This document shows positions 18,181 to 29,926 of a stretch of DNA of 64,000 bases, piece after piece (position 1 is the first letter of the stretch; the number at the start of each line of letters is the position of its first letter). The DNA lies in the NCBI GenBank assembly GCA_963728785.1, contig CAVSKV010000002.1, forward strand, positions 372,001 to 436,000, read 5' to 3'. The translations under genes were made by a program, and so were the position numbers. A model generated the notes under the pieces. The model was not told the origin of the DNA. It made no database searches and saw only the letters and a program-made list of their open reading frames with translations. Source of the stretch: JAGWRI01 sp963728785. GTDB lineage: Bacteria; Gemmatimonadota; Gemmatimonadetes; Gemmatimonadales; Gemmatimonadaceae.

Positions 18181-20073
18181 CTACCCCAACACCCCCGAGG
18201 CTGGCAAGCGCTCGGACCCGCTGTGTGGGGCGTCACCGCCTCCGGCCTGCAGCCGATACAACCGCTCGTACAGCCCCCGGCGCGCCAGCAGATCGCGGTG
18301 CGTTCCCCGTTCCACCACCTGGCCGTGGTGCAGGACCAGGATCTCGTCGGCGTCCACGATCGTGCTCAGCCGGTGGGCGATCGCGATCGTCGTCCGCCCC
18401 GCCATCAGTTCGGCCAACGCCCGCTGGATGTCGGCTTCGATCTCGCTGTCAACTGCGCTGGTCGCCTCGTCGAGCACCAGCACCGCCGGATCGGCGGCGA
18501 TGGCGCGCGCGAACGACAACAGTTGCCGCTCCCCCACGCTCACCGACCCACCGCGCTCGCCGAGCGGATGGGCGTAGCCGTCGGGAAACCGCCGGATGAT
18601 GCGATCGGCGCCCACGCGCATCGCCGCGCGCTCGACCTCGGCCTCGCTCAGCGGCGCCGACAGGCGGATGTTGCCGGCCACGTCCCCGGCGAACAGGAAG
18701 ATGTCCTGCTGCACATAGCCGATGAGTCCGCGCAGCACCCGTGGCGGAATGCGCCGCGTATCGAAGCCGTTCACGGTGATCCTGCCCCGCTGGGGATCGT
18801 AGAACCGCAACAGCAGGTTGACGATCGTCGTCTTGCCAGCGCCGGTGTGGCCCACCAGGGCCAACGTGTGCCCCGGGCGCGCCTCGAAGCTCACGCCCTT
18901 CAGCACCCAACGCAGCTCCGACTCCGGCGTGCCCGGCGCGTCGTACGAGAACCACACGTCTTCGAACGCGATGGTCACGGCGCGCGCCGTGGCCAACGTC
19001 GCCAACTCCGACACCGCAATGGGAGCCGCCCCGTCCGCCGCCGGGCCCGCCGCCTCGCCCCCGGCCGCCTCGGGCTCGTCGAGCAGGTTGAAGATCCGTT
19101 CCGAGGCCGCCATGGCCTGCTGGAGCGTGTTGAATTTGTCGGAGAGGTCCTGCAACGGCTGGAAGAACCGCCGCACGAGCTGAAGGAACATCGCTACCGT
19201 GCCCACCAGCAGCCCGCCGATCTGCACGCGGTGCGCGCTGGCCACGAGCAGGCTCGCCAATGCCACCGTGGTGAGCACCTCGATGGTCGGGAAATAGACG
19301 GCGTAGTACACGATCGACTTCAGATTCGCGTCGAGGTAGCGCTCGTTCAACCGCTCGAACGCCGCCGATTCCCGCCCCTGCATCCCGAACAGTTGCAGGA
19401 TGCGCATGCCCGAGAGCCGCTCCTGCAGGAACGCGTTGATGCGCGCCAGTCGCGTGCGGATGTCGCGATAGGACGTGCGCACCGCCCGCCGGAAGAGGTG
19501 TGAACTGAGATAGATGAACGGGATCACGCCGAACGCCGCCAGCGCCAGCCGCCAGTCGGTGACCAGCATCATGATCCCGATCGCGGCCAGCGTGAACAGG
19601 TCGCCGAGCCCGGCCACCACGCCGGCCGTGAACAACTCGTTGAGCGACTCCACGTCGGCCGTGGTGCGCGTGACGAGCCGGCCCACCGGTGTGCGGTCGA
19701 AGAACCGGATGGGCAGCCGCTGCAGGTGCGCAAAGATGTCGTTGCGCAGATCGCGCATCACGCGCTGGCCGAGCAGGGTGGTGAGAATGGTCTCGCCGAA
19801 CTGGGCGACGAACGCCACGCCCAGCGACGCCGCGAACAACAGTGCGGCGTGCGTGGCCATCGCGACGTCGTGGCGCGGCAGGGCAACGTCGATCACGCGC
19901 TGGGTGAGCACCGGGCCGACCAGTTGGAGCAGGCCGTCCAGCATGAGGAGCACCAGCGAGACCACGACCAGCCATCCGTACGGACGCACGTAACGGAGCA
20001 GCCGGCGCATCAGCCGGCCGTCGTACGCCTTGCCGAGAACGTCTTCTTCGTGGTAGGTGGGAGCGTCCGGCAT
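18181..20073 (-). CDS. ABC exporter half-transporter (fused TMD and ATPase)
   Basis: A 630-residue type I ABC exporter, acting as a homo- or heterodimer in the inner membrane. The transmembrane domain has six helices (about residues 25-330), including the typical RVMRDLRNDIFAHLQRLPIRFFD and GRLVTRTTADVESLNELF segments. The nucleotide-binding domain (about 370-600) has Walker A VGHTGAGKTT, a Q-loop region GLIGYVQQDIFLF, signature VSVGERQLLSFARA (a V replaces L in LSGG-type, S-V-G-E), Walker B VLVLDEATSAVD and the H-loop IAHRLSTIVDAD. The family includes MsbA-like lipid flippases and multidrug pumps; the substrate is unknown. It reads away from uvrA with 147 bp between the starts. Confidence 0.9.
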   Translation of the reverse strand: MPDAPTYHEEDVLGKAYDGRLMRRLLRYVRPYGWLVVVSLVLLMLDGLLQLVGPVLTQRVIDVALPRHDVAMATHAALLFAASLGVAFVAQFGETILTTLLGQRVMRDLRNDIFAHLQRLPIRFFDRTPVGRLVTRTTADVESLNELFTAGVVAGLGDLFTLAAIGIMMLVTDWRLALAAFGVIPFIYLSSHLFRRAVRTSYRDIRTRLARINAFLQERLSGMRILQLFGMQGRESAAFERLNERYLDANLKSIVYYAVYFPTIEVLTTVALASLLVASAHRVQIGGLLVGTVAMFLQLVRRFFQPLQDLSDKFNTLQQAMAASERIFNLLDEPEAAGGEAAGPAADGAAPIAVSELATLATARAVTIAFEDVWFSYDAPGTPESELRWVLKGVSFEARPGHTLALVGHTGAGKTTIVNLLLRFYDPQRGRITVNGFDTRRIPPRVLRGLIGYVQQDIFLFAGDVAGNIRLSAPLSEAEVERAAMRVGADRIIRRFPDGYAHPLGERGGSVSVGERQLLSFARAIAADPAVLVLDEATSAVDSEIEADIQRALAELMAGRTTIAIAHRLSTIVDADEILVLHHGQVVERGTHRDLLARRGLYERLYRLQAGGGDAPHSGSERLPASGVLG

Positions 20074-20220
20074 GGCAGGAACGGTATCGGGAAAGAGCGG
20101 AAACTACAAACCGAAGGCAGAGGGCGGGAAGGTGACGGCTGTGAGCCGTCGGCGCTATGCCTTCAGTTGGGGCGGGGCGCATGGGTCCGCCCCTTCCCCA
20201 AGTAGATTCCCCCTCACGGT

Positions 20221-23062
<2,842 letters not shown>

Positions 23063-23113
23063 ATCACCGTTCCGTTGACATCATCCCGGGTCCGGGTAGC
23101 TTTCAACGACCAT

Positions 23114-23187
23114 TCCCCAGTAGCTCAGTTGGTCAGAGCATCCGACTGTTAATCGGAGGGTCGTAGGTTCAAGTCCTACCTGGGGAG
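23114..23187 (+). tRNA. tRNA-Asn (anticodon GTT)
   Basis: A 74-nt cloverleaf folds cleanly: acceptor TCCCCAG (23114-23120) pairs with CTGGGGA (23180-23186), discriminator G at 23187, D arm with GGTCAGA, anticodon stem TCCGA/TCGGA with GTT at 23148-23150, and T arm GTAGG-TTCAAGT-CCTAC. CCA is not encoded. Its 3' half is duplicated 2,425 bp downstream. Confidence 0.97.
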
Positions 23188-23361
23188 CTTCGGGAAGCTG
23201 ATGTAAAATTGGCAGTTGTGAAGTTTCCACGCAAAATCGACGCAATCTCTCGACCGTTGCTATGGCACTTGCTATGGCAACGGTCGTTGCTGCTTCAGGA
23301 GTCTCTAAACGACGGAAAGATTGTTATACGTTGCCATCTATCGCCTTTGGATGCGGGCATT

Positions 23362-24015
23362 ATGCGAGTACGGGGTTCACGAAAGCTGGTCCTGGCGGCC
23401 ATTCTCGTTGGCATGACCCCGGGAAGTTCGTTCGCGCAGACGAGCTTTGAAATCGGTGCGCTCATCGGCTATTACGCGCCGCAGGGATCCTTCGGCCATC
23501 CAACGATTGGCGGGGGCCCCCCGACCAGTCCGAACCAAATCCGGGGCACGGCGCTGGGTGCGCAAGGTCGATTTTGGTTCAACTCCGGACTCGGACTCCA
23601 ATTGCAGGTCGCGGCGACTTCCCATAGCGTGGGTGGAGGACTGGTCACGCCCGCCGGATACACGACGTCATCAGCAACCGCTGACCTGACCGCCGTAAGC
23701 GCACAGGTCCTCTATAAGCCCGACCCCAGCGGGGTTCCGCTCTGGTTGAGCGCTGGGCTGGGAGTCGTAGATCATGGTGGGCCGGCGTACACTCAGAGTG
23801 GGTCCGTCGATGGAACGGCGGGGCTCACTCCAGTTGCCGTCGCCGCGGGACTTGGCTTCGATATTCATGTTGGCTCCGCGATGACGGCAACTTTCGGCGT
23901 ATCCACGCTGTTCTACTCTCTGAACGTGCACGGCCAGGGCGGTCAGTACTTTGAACGAGGATTCCAGACGGACCTGATTCCGTTCGCTTCACTGGCGTGG
24001 CGCTCGCGAGACTAG
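23362..24015 (+). CDS. Outer-membrane beta-barrel protein (porin-like fold)
   Basis: A 217-residue secreted protein with a signal peptide (RKLVLAAILVGMTPGSSFAQ). The mature part alternates hydrophobic and polar residues with aromatic girdle positions (IGALIGYYAPQG, AQGRFWFNSGLGLQLQV, AVSAQVLYKP, PLWLSAGLGVVDHG, LIPFASLAWRSRD), the pattern of an eight-strand OmpA/OmpX-like barrel. The ORF is open further upstream (to 23209), but the signal peptide fixes the start at 23362. Nothing indicates a ligand. It sits alone on the plus strand inside the tRNA-Asn island. Confidence 0.7.
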   Translation: MRVRGSRKLVLAAILVGMTPGSSFAQTSFEIGALIGYYAPQGSFGHPTIGGGPPTSPNQIRGTALGAQGRFWFNSGLGLQLQVAATSHSVGGGLVTPAGYTTSSATADLTAVSAQVLYKPDPSGVPLWLSAGLGVVDHGGPAYTQSGSVDGTAGLTPVAVAAGLGFDIHVGSAMTATFGVSTLFYSLNVHGQGGQYFERGFQTDLIPFASLAWRSRD

Positions 24016-24375
24016 GACGACGGATCATGCCGTCCGGCACCGCCATGCCATCTATTAATAATCTCGTATCCTTGCAGGAAAGTCGTGGCGTCCCGACTGT
24101 CAAGAGTCCTGGCGTAAGGCCTCTGAAGCGTCAGGTGGCGGCGACTGGCCAGCGGCGCCGCGGCGGCGCTGGGGTTGTGGACTCCAGACCGGCGAACCCG
24201 TCAGGGCTTCACGACGATGTTGAGGCGATCGTGCTCAGACGCCACGCGCCGGAGCTGCGTGTCGATCTAGTATCGCGCCTCCCGCCGTTCCATCACCTGA
24301 CCGTGCACGTTCCGGTGGACAGCGGCTGAACGTAGAAGCCAACCCCCTGGAACGCTTCGTCGCCTCCAATTCTCA
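24016..24375. other. Non-coding stretch in the tRNA-Asn island
   Basis: No convincing gene lies in these 360 bp. Short open frames have no ribosome-binding site or familiar sequence. The region separates two convergent genes; no strong terminator hairpin was found. Confidence 0.5.
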
Positions 24376-24681
24376 TCACCGAAGCGCGCGCAGGAGAATC
24401 GACAGCACCAGCGCAACCGCCGCTGCGACGCCGGCCGATATGCCGACCATTTTCGCCGAGCGTTTCGTGAGCACGTGGGCACGCCCCTGGAGCAGGATCG
24501 CCACCACGCCGCCCAAGAGGACGAGGCCGACCAGGTCCCATGATTGCTCCTGCCGCGCGAACGCGCGATAGGCCATGTCGAGCAAGAGCCCATAGGTCAT
24601 CACGAGGTAGGCCCAGCGATAACTGGCGTTCTCGGCGGCGACCGTGCGCTCGTCGCGATCCACCGTGGTTTCGGGCGTCAT
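24376..24681 (-). CDS. Small membrane protein paired with an XRE regulator
   Basis: A 101-residue protein with about three hydrophobic segments (near residues 22-42, 47-66 and 77-97) and a short acidic N-terminus. I do not recognise a named domain. The ATG overlaps the stop of the XRE regulator gene (ATGA, 24678-24681), so the two are cotranscribed. Regulator-plus-small-membrane-protein pairs of this type are widespread in bacteria and archaea and are of unknown function. Confidence 0.65.
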   Translation of the reverse strand: MTPETTVDRDERTVAAENASYRWAYLVMTYGLLLDMAYRAFARQEQSWDLVGLVLLGGVVAILLQGRAHVLTKRSAKMVGISAGVAAAVALVLSILLRALR

Positions 24682-24884
24682 CGATCCTCTCCTTCAACAA
24701 GGGTGTACAGCTCGTCCACGCGTTTCCCCAAGCGGGCGGCAAGCACGAAGGCGAGGAGCGCGGAAGGCACGTATTGCCCGGTCTCGATAGAGCTGATCGT
24801 CTGCCGCGTGACGCCGGCCATCTTCGCCAGCGCCTCTTGCGAGAGGCCGAGCTCCGCGCGCGCCACTTTGAGTCGATTCGTCAA
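24678..24884 (-). CDS. XRE-family helix-turn-helix regulator (YozG-like, 68 aa)
   Basis: A minimal Cro/C1-type HTH protein: NRLKVARAELGLSQEAL, then AKMAGVTRQTISSIETGQYVPS as the helix-turn-helix, and a short tail. It starts at TTG (24884), since no ATG exists in this frame before the domain. Being almost only a DNA-binding domain, it probably binds as a dimer near its own promoter. The downstream membrane protein overlaps it by 4 bp. Confidence 0.85.
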   Translation of the reverse strand: MTNRLKVARAELGLSQEALAKMAGVTRQTISSIETGQYVPSALLAFVLAARLGKRVDELYTLVEGEDR

Positions 24885-25566
24885 GTGCCATTCTGGAATA
24901 GGAACCTCGCTCGTGTTCCAGGTCCAAGATGCGGTCCGATGGTGGAATTGTCAAGGATGCTTTGCATATTGCCTGCTATAGCAGTCGCACTGCATGGCAT
25001 ACTTGTCGGGAAATCGCGGACAGCCTTATGAGCCGCAGGTCTCGGGTGTGCCAGTCGACCGTGCTGCTGGCTGGCGCGGCGATTGGGGACTCCCGAAGCC
25101 TCGCGACCCGCAGAGACTGGCCAAAGCGGGGCGCTGTTTAACGTCGCGGCGCTCTGCTGTACGAACTCTTGGCCTTGACCCCACCCTCGATTCCACAGCG
25201 AGACACGCGGGTCACTTCCACCCGGCCCGGCCATTTGAACTGGGACGGGGTCTGGCCAGCCGTCTTTCATCTTCCTTGGGCCGGGGGCCGTCAGATCGGT
25301 GATGGAACAGACTTTCCCGAGTTGCGCGGTGTTTGCACTTGAGCGCCTAGACCCCGCCAGGAGGACGTCCCCGTAATCGGGCGGCGATTTATCAGAGAGG
25401 GCACCGCCAGATTGGCATCCGCGTCGTTCCGGGCAACGACCCGGGCAGAATTGGGTACAGCGCTATGGCGTATTTAATGGCATTTTCCCCGCAGTTCGGT
25501 GCCTTTCGGCGCCCCCTTCCTGCACGCAGTGCATTCTGAAATAACGCCCCGTGCGCCCTCTTCACA
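24885..25566. other. Long non-coding stretch in the tRNA-Asn island
   Basis: These 682 bp hold no recognisable gene. Small frames on both strands lack sequence features of proteins. It may contain the decayed remains of an integrase or other mobility gene, but I cannot align any residue pattern to one. Confidence 0.5.
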
Positions 25567-25613
25567 CCGACCGCTAATCGGAGGCTCGTAGGTTCAAGTC
25601 CTACCTGGGGAGC
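25567..25613 (+). repeat. Truncated copy of the tRNA-Asn 3' half (attachment-site remnant)
   Basis: Matches 23142-23188 over 47 bp with three substitutions. The copy includes the 3' part of the anticodon arm, the variable region, T arm and 3' acceptor strand, but no 5' half, so it cannot make a tRNA. The anticodon position reads GCT instead of GTT, showing drift since duplication. Confidence 0.88.
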
Positions 25614-25788
25614 CTGCGCCGTAACTGGCGCCGCGAACGCGAGTTGCCTGCCGCATGCGGCGAGCGGCCCGCGTTCAGGTTTTGGAGAGCCCGCCCACGG
25701 CGCCTTCGGTAGAGCCCCGGTGCCGCGCGACCTATATTATGGGGCGCACCGGTCGTGCCCCCGCCCCTCTCACCACGGGTCTCCCAAC

Positions 25789-26331
25789 ATGCCGTCAGCG
25801 CGCGCGCCCCGTTCGTCCGCTCCCCGCGCTCCGGCGCCGTGGGTCGGCGTCATCATGGGCAGCAAGTCGGACCTCGTCCACATGCGGGCCGCCTCCGAAA
25901 CGCTCACCGCGCTCGACATCCCCCACGAAGTTCGCGTCGTGTCGGCGCACCGCACGCCCGACTGGATGTTCGACTACGCGGCCAATGCCGAATCGCGAGG
26001 CCTGGAAGTGATCATCGCCGCAGCCGGCGGCGCCGCCCACTTGCCCGGCATGGTCGCCGCCAAGACACTGGTCCCCGTGCTCGGCGTGCCCATCCCCGCC
26101 ACCACGCTCAACGGCCTCGACTCGCTGCTCTCCATCGTGCAGATGCCCAAGGGCGTGCCCGTCGGCACGCTCGCCATCGGCGAAGCGGGAGCGGTGAACG
26201 CCGCGCTCCTCGCCGCCGCCATCGTCTCGCAGCATCGCCCCGACGTGCGCGAGCGGCTGCGCCAGTGGCGCGAACGCCGTACGGCCGACGTCCTCATGGA
26301 GACCGATCTCTCGCGGCACCTCGCCAAGTGA
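25789..26331 (+). CDS. purE: N5-carboxyaminoimidazole ribonucleotide mutase PurE
   Basis: Class I PurE of 180 residues, which shifts the carboxyl group of N5-CAIR to give CAIR in purine synthesis. Visible motifs: GVIMGSKSDLVHM (phosphate binding), VVSAHRTPDWM with the catalytic His, AAAGGAAHLPGMVAAKTLVPVLGVPI, and SIVQMPKGVPVGTLAIGEAGAVNAAL. The first 18 residues are Ala/Pro/Arg-rich and variable. Start ATG is at 25789; an in-frame upstream ATG at 25720 gives an unlikely extension. The stop overlaps the purK GTG by four bases. Confidence 0.95.
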   Translation: MPSARAPRSSAPRAPAPWVGVIMGSKSDLVHMRAASETLTALDIPHEVRVVSAHRTPDWMFDYAANAESRGLEVIIAAAGGAAHLPGMVAAKTLVPVLGVPIPATTLNGLDSLLSIVQMPKGVPVGTLAIGEAGAVNAALLAAAIVSQHRPDVRERLRQWRERRTADVLMETDLSRHLAK

Positions 26332-27467
26332 CGGTGATCCAACCCGGGGCGACCATCGGCATCCTGGGAGGCGGGCAGCTGGGCCGGATGACCGCGCAGG
26401 CGGCGCGAACGATGGGCTACGCCGTTCACGCGCTCGATCCGTGGCCCGACTGCCCCGCGCACGCCGTGGTCGACCGCCTCGTGACCGCGCCTTTCGACGA
26501 CGTGGACGCCGCCGCTGATCTCGCCCGCCACTGCGACGTCGTCACCCTCGAAATCGAGCAGATCGCCGCCGCCGGCCTCGAGGCCGCCGAGCGCTTCGCG
26601 CCGGTGCGCCCGTCGCCCGCCGTCATCGCCGACGTGCAGCACCGCGGGCGCCAGAAGGCGTGGCTCAGCGCGCACCAGTTCCCGATCGGGCCGTACCGCG
26701 ACGTGCGCACGCTAGACGACCTGCAGGGCGCCGTCCGCACGCTCGGCGCCTGCTTCGTGAAATCCTGCCATGGCGGTTACGACGGCCGCAGCCAGGTGCG
26801 CGTGGACTCGGTGGACCAATGCGCCGGTGCCTGGCGGGCCCTGGGTGAGCGCCACGCCGTGGCCGAACGCGCCCTCGATCTCGCCATGGAGATCTCGGTG
26901 ATGGTGGCACGCCGCCCGTCGGGCGAGACGGTCGCCTACCCGCCAGCGCTCAACCACCACACCAATCAGGTGCTGTCGTGGTCGGTGCTCCCGGCGCCCG
27001 TGCCGGCCGAGCTTGCGGCGCGCGCCGACGAGGTGGCGGCGGGCATTGCGCGCACGCTGTCGCTCGAGGGCTTGCTCGCGGTGGAGATGTTCTGCACGCG
27101 GCAGGGCGAACTGTTCGTGAACGAACTCGCGCCGCGCCCGCACAACTCCTACCACGCCAGCGAACGCGCCTGCCCCACCAGCCAGTTCGAGCAGCTCGTG
27201 CGCGCAGTGTGCGACCTGCCGCTGGGCGACGTGCGCATCGTCCAGCCGGCGGCGATCGTGAACCTGTTCGGCGACCTCTGGACCGGCGGCCGCATGCCCG
27301 ACTTCACGCCGGCTCTGGCCCGGCCCGGCGTGCGGCTCCACCTGTACGGCAAGACCTCGGCCCGCGCTGGCCGCAAGATGGGCCACCTGTCGGTCGCCGG
27401 CCCCACACCAGACGAGGCGTTCGCCAACGTGCGCAGCGCGGCGGCGGCCATCGGGGTCGTCATTTAG
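26328..27467 (+). CDS. purK: N5-carboxyaminoimidazole ribonucleotide synthase PurK
   Basis: ATP-grasp enzyme of 379 residues that carboxylates AIR with bicarbonate and ATP to N5-CAIR, feeding PurE. The N-terminal IGILGGGQLGRMTAQAA dinucleotide-like motif, the ATP-grasp central part (VKSCHGGYDGRSQVRV), the metal-binding ELFVNELAPRPHNSYHASE and the C-terminal LYGKTSARAGRKMGHLSV are all present. GTG at 26328 (GTGA overlap with purE) gives a start seven residues before the glycine motif. Confidence 0.95.
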   Translation: MTVIQPGATIGILGGGQLGRMTAQAARTMGYAVHALDPWPDCPAHAVVDRLVTAPFDDVDAAADLARHCDVVTLEIEQIAAAGLEAAERFAPVRPSPAVIADVQHRGRQKAWLSAHQFPIGPYRDVRTLDDLQGAVRTLGACFVKSCHGGYDGRSQVRVDSVDQCAGAWRALGERHAVAERALDLAMEISVMVARRPSGETVAYPPALNHHTNQVLSWSVLPAPVPAELAARADEVAAGIARTLSLEGLLAVEMFCTRQGELFVNELAPRPHNSYHASERACPTSQFEQLVRAVCDLPLGDVRIVQPAAIVNLFGDLWTGGRMPDFTPALARPGVRLHLYGKTSARAGRKMGHLSVAGPTPDEAFANVRSAAAAIGVVI

Positions 27468-27495
27468 ATCTCGACAATGCGACGGAGCGTGTCCC

Positions 27496-28740
27496 ATGAA
27501 CGTGCTCGTGCTCAACTCCGGCTCGTCCACATTGAAGTTCGAAGTCGTGCGCACCGACGCCGACCGCATGCGCGACAACACCGACCAGAAGCTCGTGCGC
27601 GGAACCGTCGAGCGGATCGGCGGCGAGGCCGTGTATGCGTTCATGGTGCCCGGCCGGCCCACGGCGCGCGGCACCGTCGCGGCCCGCGACCATCGCGCCG
27701 TGCTCGAATTCGCCATCAACTGGATTGCCGAACCCGACTCGGGAGTCGACATCGACGCCGTGGGCGCCATCGAAGCCGTGGGCCACCGCGTCGCCCACGG
27801 CGGCGAGCGATTCCGCTCATCGGTGCGCATCGACGACGAGGTGCTCCGCGCCATCGAAGACACGATCGATCTCGCACCGCTCCACAACCCCAGCAACCTC
27901 AAGGGCATTGCCGCAGCGCGCGCCGTGCTCGGCGCCGGCATTCCGCAGGTGGCCGTGTTCGACACGTCGTTTCATCACACCCTGCCCGAGCGCGCATACT
28001 TGTACGCGCTGCCGTATCAACTCTACCGCCGCTACCGCATCCGCCGCTACGGCTTTCACGGCACTTCGTACCGCTATGTCACGTGGCGCTACCGCCAGCT
28101 CACCGGGCGCACGCGCGAACAGACCAGACTCATCGCCCTCCACCTGGGCAACGGCTGCTCGATGTGCGCCGTCGACGCCGGTGATTCGGTAGACACCTCG
28201 ATGGGCTTCACGCCGCTCGAAGGGCTGGTCATGGGCACCCGCTCGGGCGACCTCGACCCGGCGATCCTCGACCACGTGGCCGCCAAGGAAGGGCTGGCGC
28301 TGAGCGAGATCGAGAACCTGCTCAACAAGCAGTCGGGGCTGCTCGGCGTTTCGGGCCTCACCCACGACATGCGCGATCTGCTCGCCGAGGCGAACGAGCA
28401 CGACGACCGTCGCGCCAAACTCGCCGTCGAACTGTTCTGCTACCGCGCGCGCAAATACATCGGCGCCTACCTGGCCGCGCTCAACGGCGCAGACGCGATC
28501 GTCTTTGCCGGCGGCATTGGCGAAAACGCCGCTCCGGTGCGCGCGAGCATCTGCGCCGGACTCGACTGGCTCGGCGTGACGCTAGACGCCGAGCGCAATG
28601 CGCGCACCGTGGACGGCGCCGAAGGGCGCATCAGCGCCGACGACTCGCGCGTCGAAGTGTGGGTCATTCCCACCGACGAGGAGTTGCTCATTGCCCGCGA
28701 CACCGTACGCGTCGTCTCGGGGCTCGAGACCCGGTACTGA
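27496..28740 (+). CDS. ackA: Acetate kinase
   Basis: ASKHA-fold kinase of 414 residues that interconverts acetate + ATP and acetyl phosphate. MNVLVLNSGSSTLKFEVV is the signature start; VGHRVAHGGERF, FDTSFHHTLPERAYLYALP, YGFHGTSYRYV, LHLGNGCSMCAVDAG, SMGFTPLEGLVMGTRSGDLDPA and FAGGIGENAAPVRASI follow in order. No separate pta gene is adjacent; the MaeB phosphotransacetylase-like domain is not a substitute with certainty. The window also encodes an ADP-forming acyl-CoA synthetase (38.8-41.0 kb), giving a second possible acetate route. Confidence 0.95.
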   Translation: MNVLVLNSGSSTLKFEVVRTDADRMRDNTDQKLVRGTVERIGGEAVYAFMVPGRPTARGTVAARDHRAVLEFAINWIAEPDSGVDIDAVGAIEAVGHRVAHGGERFRSSVRIDDEVLRAIEDTIDLAPLHNPSNLKGIAAARAVLGAGIPQVAVFDTSFHHTLPERAYLYALPYQLYRRYRIRRYGFHGTSYRYVTWRYRQLTGRTREQTRLIALHLGNGCSMCAVDAGDSVDTSMGFTPLEGLVMGTRSGDLDPAILDHVAAKEGLALSEIENLLNKQSGLLGVSGLTHDMRDLLAEANEHDDRRAKLAVELFCYRARKYIGAYLAALNGADAIVFAGGIGENAAPVRASICAGLDWLGVTLDAERNARTVDGAEGRISADDSRVEVWVIPTDEELLIARDTVRVVSGLETRY

Positions 28741-28791
28741 GCCCGGCCGGAAACCACGCCCCCTTCGCGATCGCCGCGCTGTCCGGCGCCG

Positions 28792-29514
28792 CTAACTCGC
28801 CGCCTGCTCGGGCACGCCGCCGAACCGCCGTTCGCGGCGTTCGAAATCGGCCAGCATCTCGAGGAATTCCTGGGGCGTGAACTCCGGCCACATGCGCCGT
28901 GTGAACGCCAGTTCGGCGTACGCGCACTCCCACAACAAGAAGTCGCTCAACCGCTGATCGCCGCCCGTGCGGATGAGCAGGTCCACGTCGCGAGTGGCCG
29001 CGCCCCCGTGGTCGGCCCGCGCCAGTAGCGCCGCGAACTGCTCGCGCGTCGGCGTCGTGCCCTCGGCCAGCGCCGCCGCGCGAAGAATCGCCTCGCGCGC
29101 CGAGTAGTCCACGGCCACCCGCAGCTGCATGTCGGCGCACGACGCCGTCATCGCCTCCGCCTCGTCGATCGTCTGCAACAAGATCGGTGGCAGTCGATCG
29201 CGGCGACCGATCACCGACATCCGCACCCCGTTGTCGGCACAGCGGCGCGACTCGGCGAGCAGCGTGCGGCGAAACAGCCGCATGAGCGCCGTGACCTCGT
29301 GTTGTGGGCGCCCCCAATTGTCGGAGGAGAACGCGTACAGCGTGAGCGTCCCCACCTCGGCGCGGCGCGCCGCCTCCACGATCGTGCGTGCGGTGCGCAC
29401 GCCGGCCCGATGGCCGGCCGTGCGCGGCAGGCCGCGCGCCGTGGCCCATCGGCCGTTGCCGTCCATGATGATCGCCACGTGAAGCGCGCCCCGCGTGCCC
29501 GATGCCGGTTCCAT
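28792..29514 (-). CDS. uppS: Isoprenyl transferase / undecaprenyl diphosphate synthase UppS
   Basis: cis-Prenyltransferase, 240 residues, which elongates farnesyl diphosphate to the undecaprenyl carrier used for cell-wall lipids. Motifs: VAIIMDGNGRWATARGLPRTAGHRAG (catalytic Asp and diphosphate pocket), TLYAFSSDNWGRP, and the C-terminal DLLIRTGGDQRLSDFLLWECAYAELAFT with WPEF. Start ATG 29514 is preferred to an upstream one, because the fold begins about ten residues later. It is 4 bp downstream of the wHTH gene, so these minus-strand genes form one operon. Confidence 0.94.
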   Translation of the reverse strand: MEPASGTRGALHVAIIMDGNGRWATARGLPRTAGHRAGVRTARTIVEAARRAEVGTLTLYAFSSDNWGRPQHEVTALMRLFRRTLLAESRRCADNGVRMSVIGRRDRLPPILLQTIDEAEAMTASCADMQLRVAVDYSAREAILRAAALAEGTTPTREQFAALLARADHGGAATRDVDLLIRTGGDQRLSDFLLWECAYAELAFTRRMWPEFTPQEFLEMLADFERRERRFGGVPEQAAS

Positions 29515-29518
29515 GTGC

Positions 29519-29926
29519 CTAGCCCTCGCGCGTGGCCCGGATGAGGGCCTCCATGTGTCCGAGATACCGTTCCAGCGCACGCCGGCCGGCGGCGGTCAGG
29601 CTGTACTGCGTCTTGGGCATCCGTCCCTCGAACGTCTTGGAGCATGTCACGTAGCCGGCCTCCTCGAGCTTGCGCGCGTGGACGCTCAGGTTGCCGTCGG
29701 TGGTCTGGAGCAGCGCCTTGAGATCGTTGAAGCTCAACCGCTCGTTCACGGCCAGCGCGCTCACGATGCCCAGGCGCATGCGTTCGTGGATCAGCCGGTC
29801 CAGGTCGAGCGCGCTCCCCGGCTCGTCCGGCGACTTGCCGCGCACGGGCGTGAGCCCGTGGCCCGCCTTGCGGCCACCGCGCCCGCGGTCGGCTTCTTCC
29901 CTGGGAACCGCACTCTGTCTAGCCAC
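29519..29926 (-). CDS. Winged helix-turn-helix transcriptional regulator
   Basis: A 135-residue protein whose last 90 residues form a winged HTH of the MarR/ArsR-like HTH_34 type: RLIHERMRLGIVSALAVNERLSFNDLKALLQTTDGNLSVHARKLEEAGYV, then a wing with TQYSLTAAGRRALERYL. The first 40 residues are low-complexity. It starts at GTG (29926), overlapping the membrane-protein gene by 8 bp. This regulator/membrane-protein pairing is common; the regulator likely controls its own operon, and here uppS follows in the same transcript. Confidence 0.85.
   Translation of the reverse strand: MARQSAVPREEADRGRGGRKAGHGLTPVRGKSPDEPGSALDLDRLIHERMRLGIVSALAVNERLSFNDLKALLQTTDGNLSVHARKLEEAGYVTCSKTFEGRMPKTQYSLTAAGRRALERYLGHMEALIRATREG

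Larger units (their letters stand above)
23142..25613. mobile_element. Putative remnant island at tRNA-Asn
   Basis: The segment is bounded by the 3' half of tRNA-Asn (23142-23188) and a copy of it (25567-25613, 44 of 47 positions identical). This is the usual arrangement after integration of an element by a tyrosine recombinase at a tRNA 3' end. Base composition looks lower in GC than the flanks. It carries an outer-membrane beta-barrel gene and an XRE/membrane-protein pair. No integrase is seen, so it is either decayed or was never autonomous. Confidence 0.6.

Noticed and set aside
24994..25302. Open frame in the tRNA-Asn island
   Set aside because: No ribosome-binding site, no conserved motif, Arg/Pro-rich composition.
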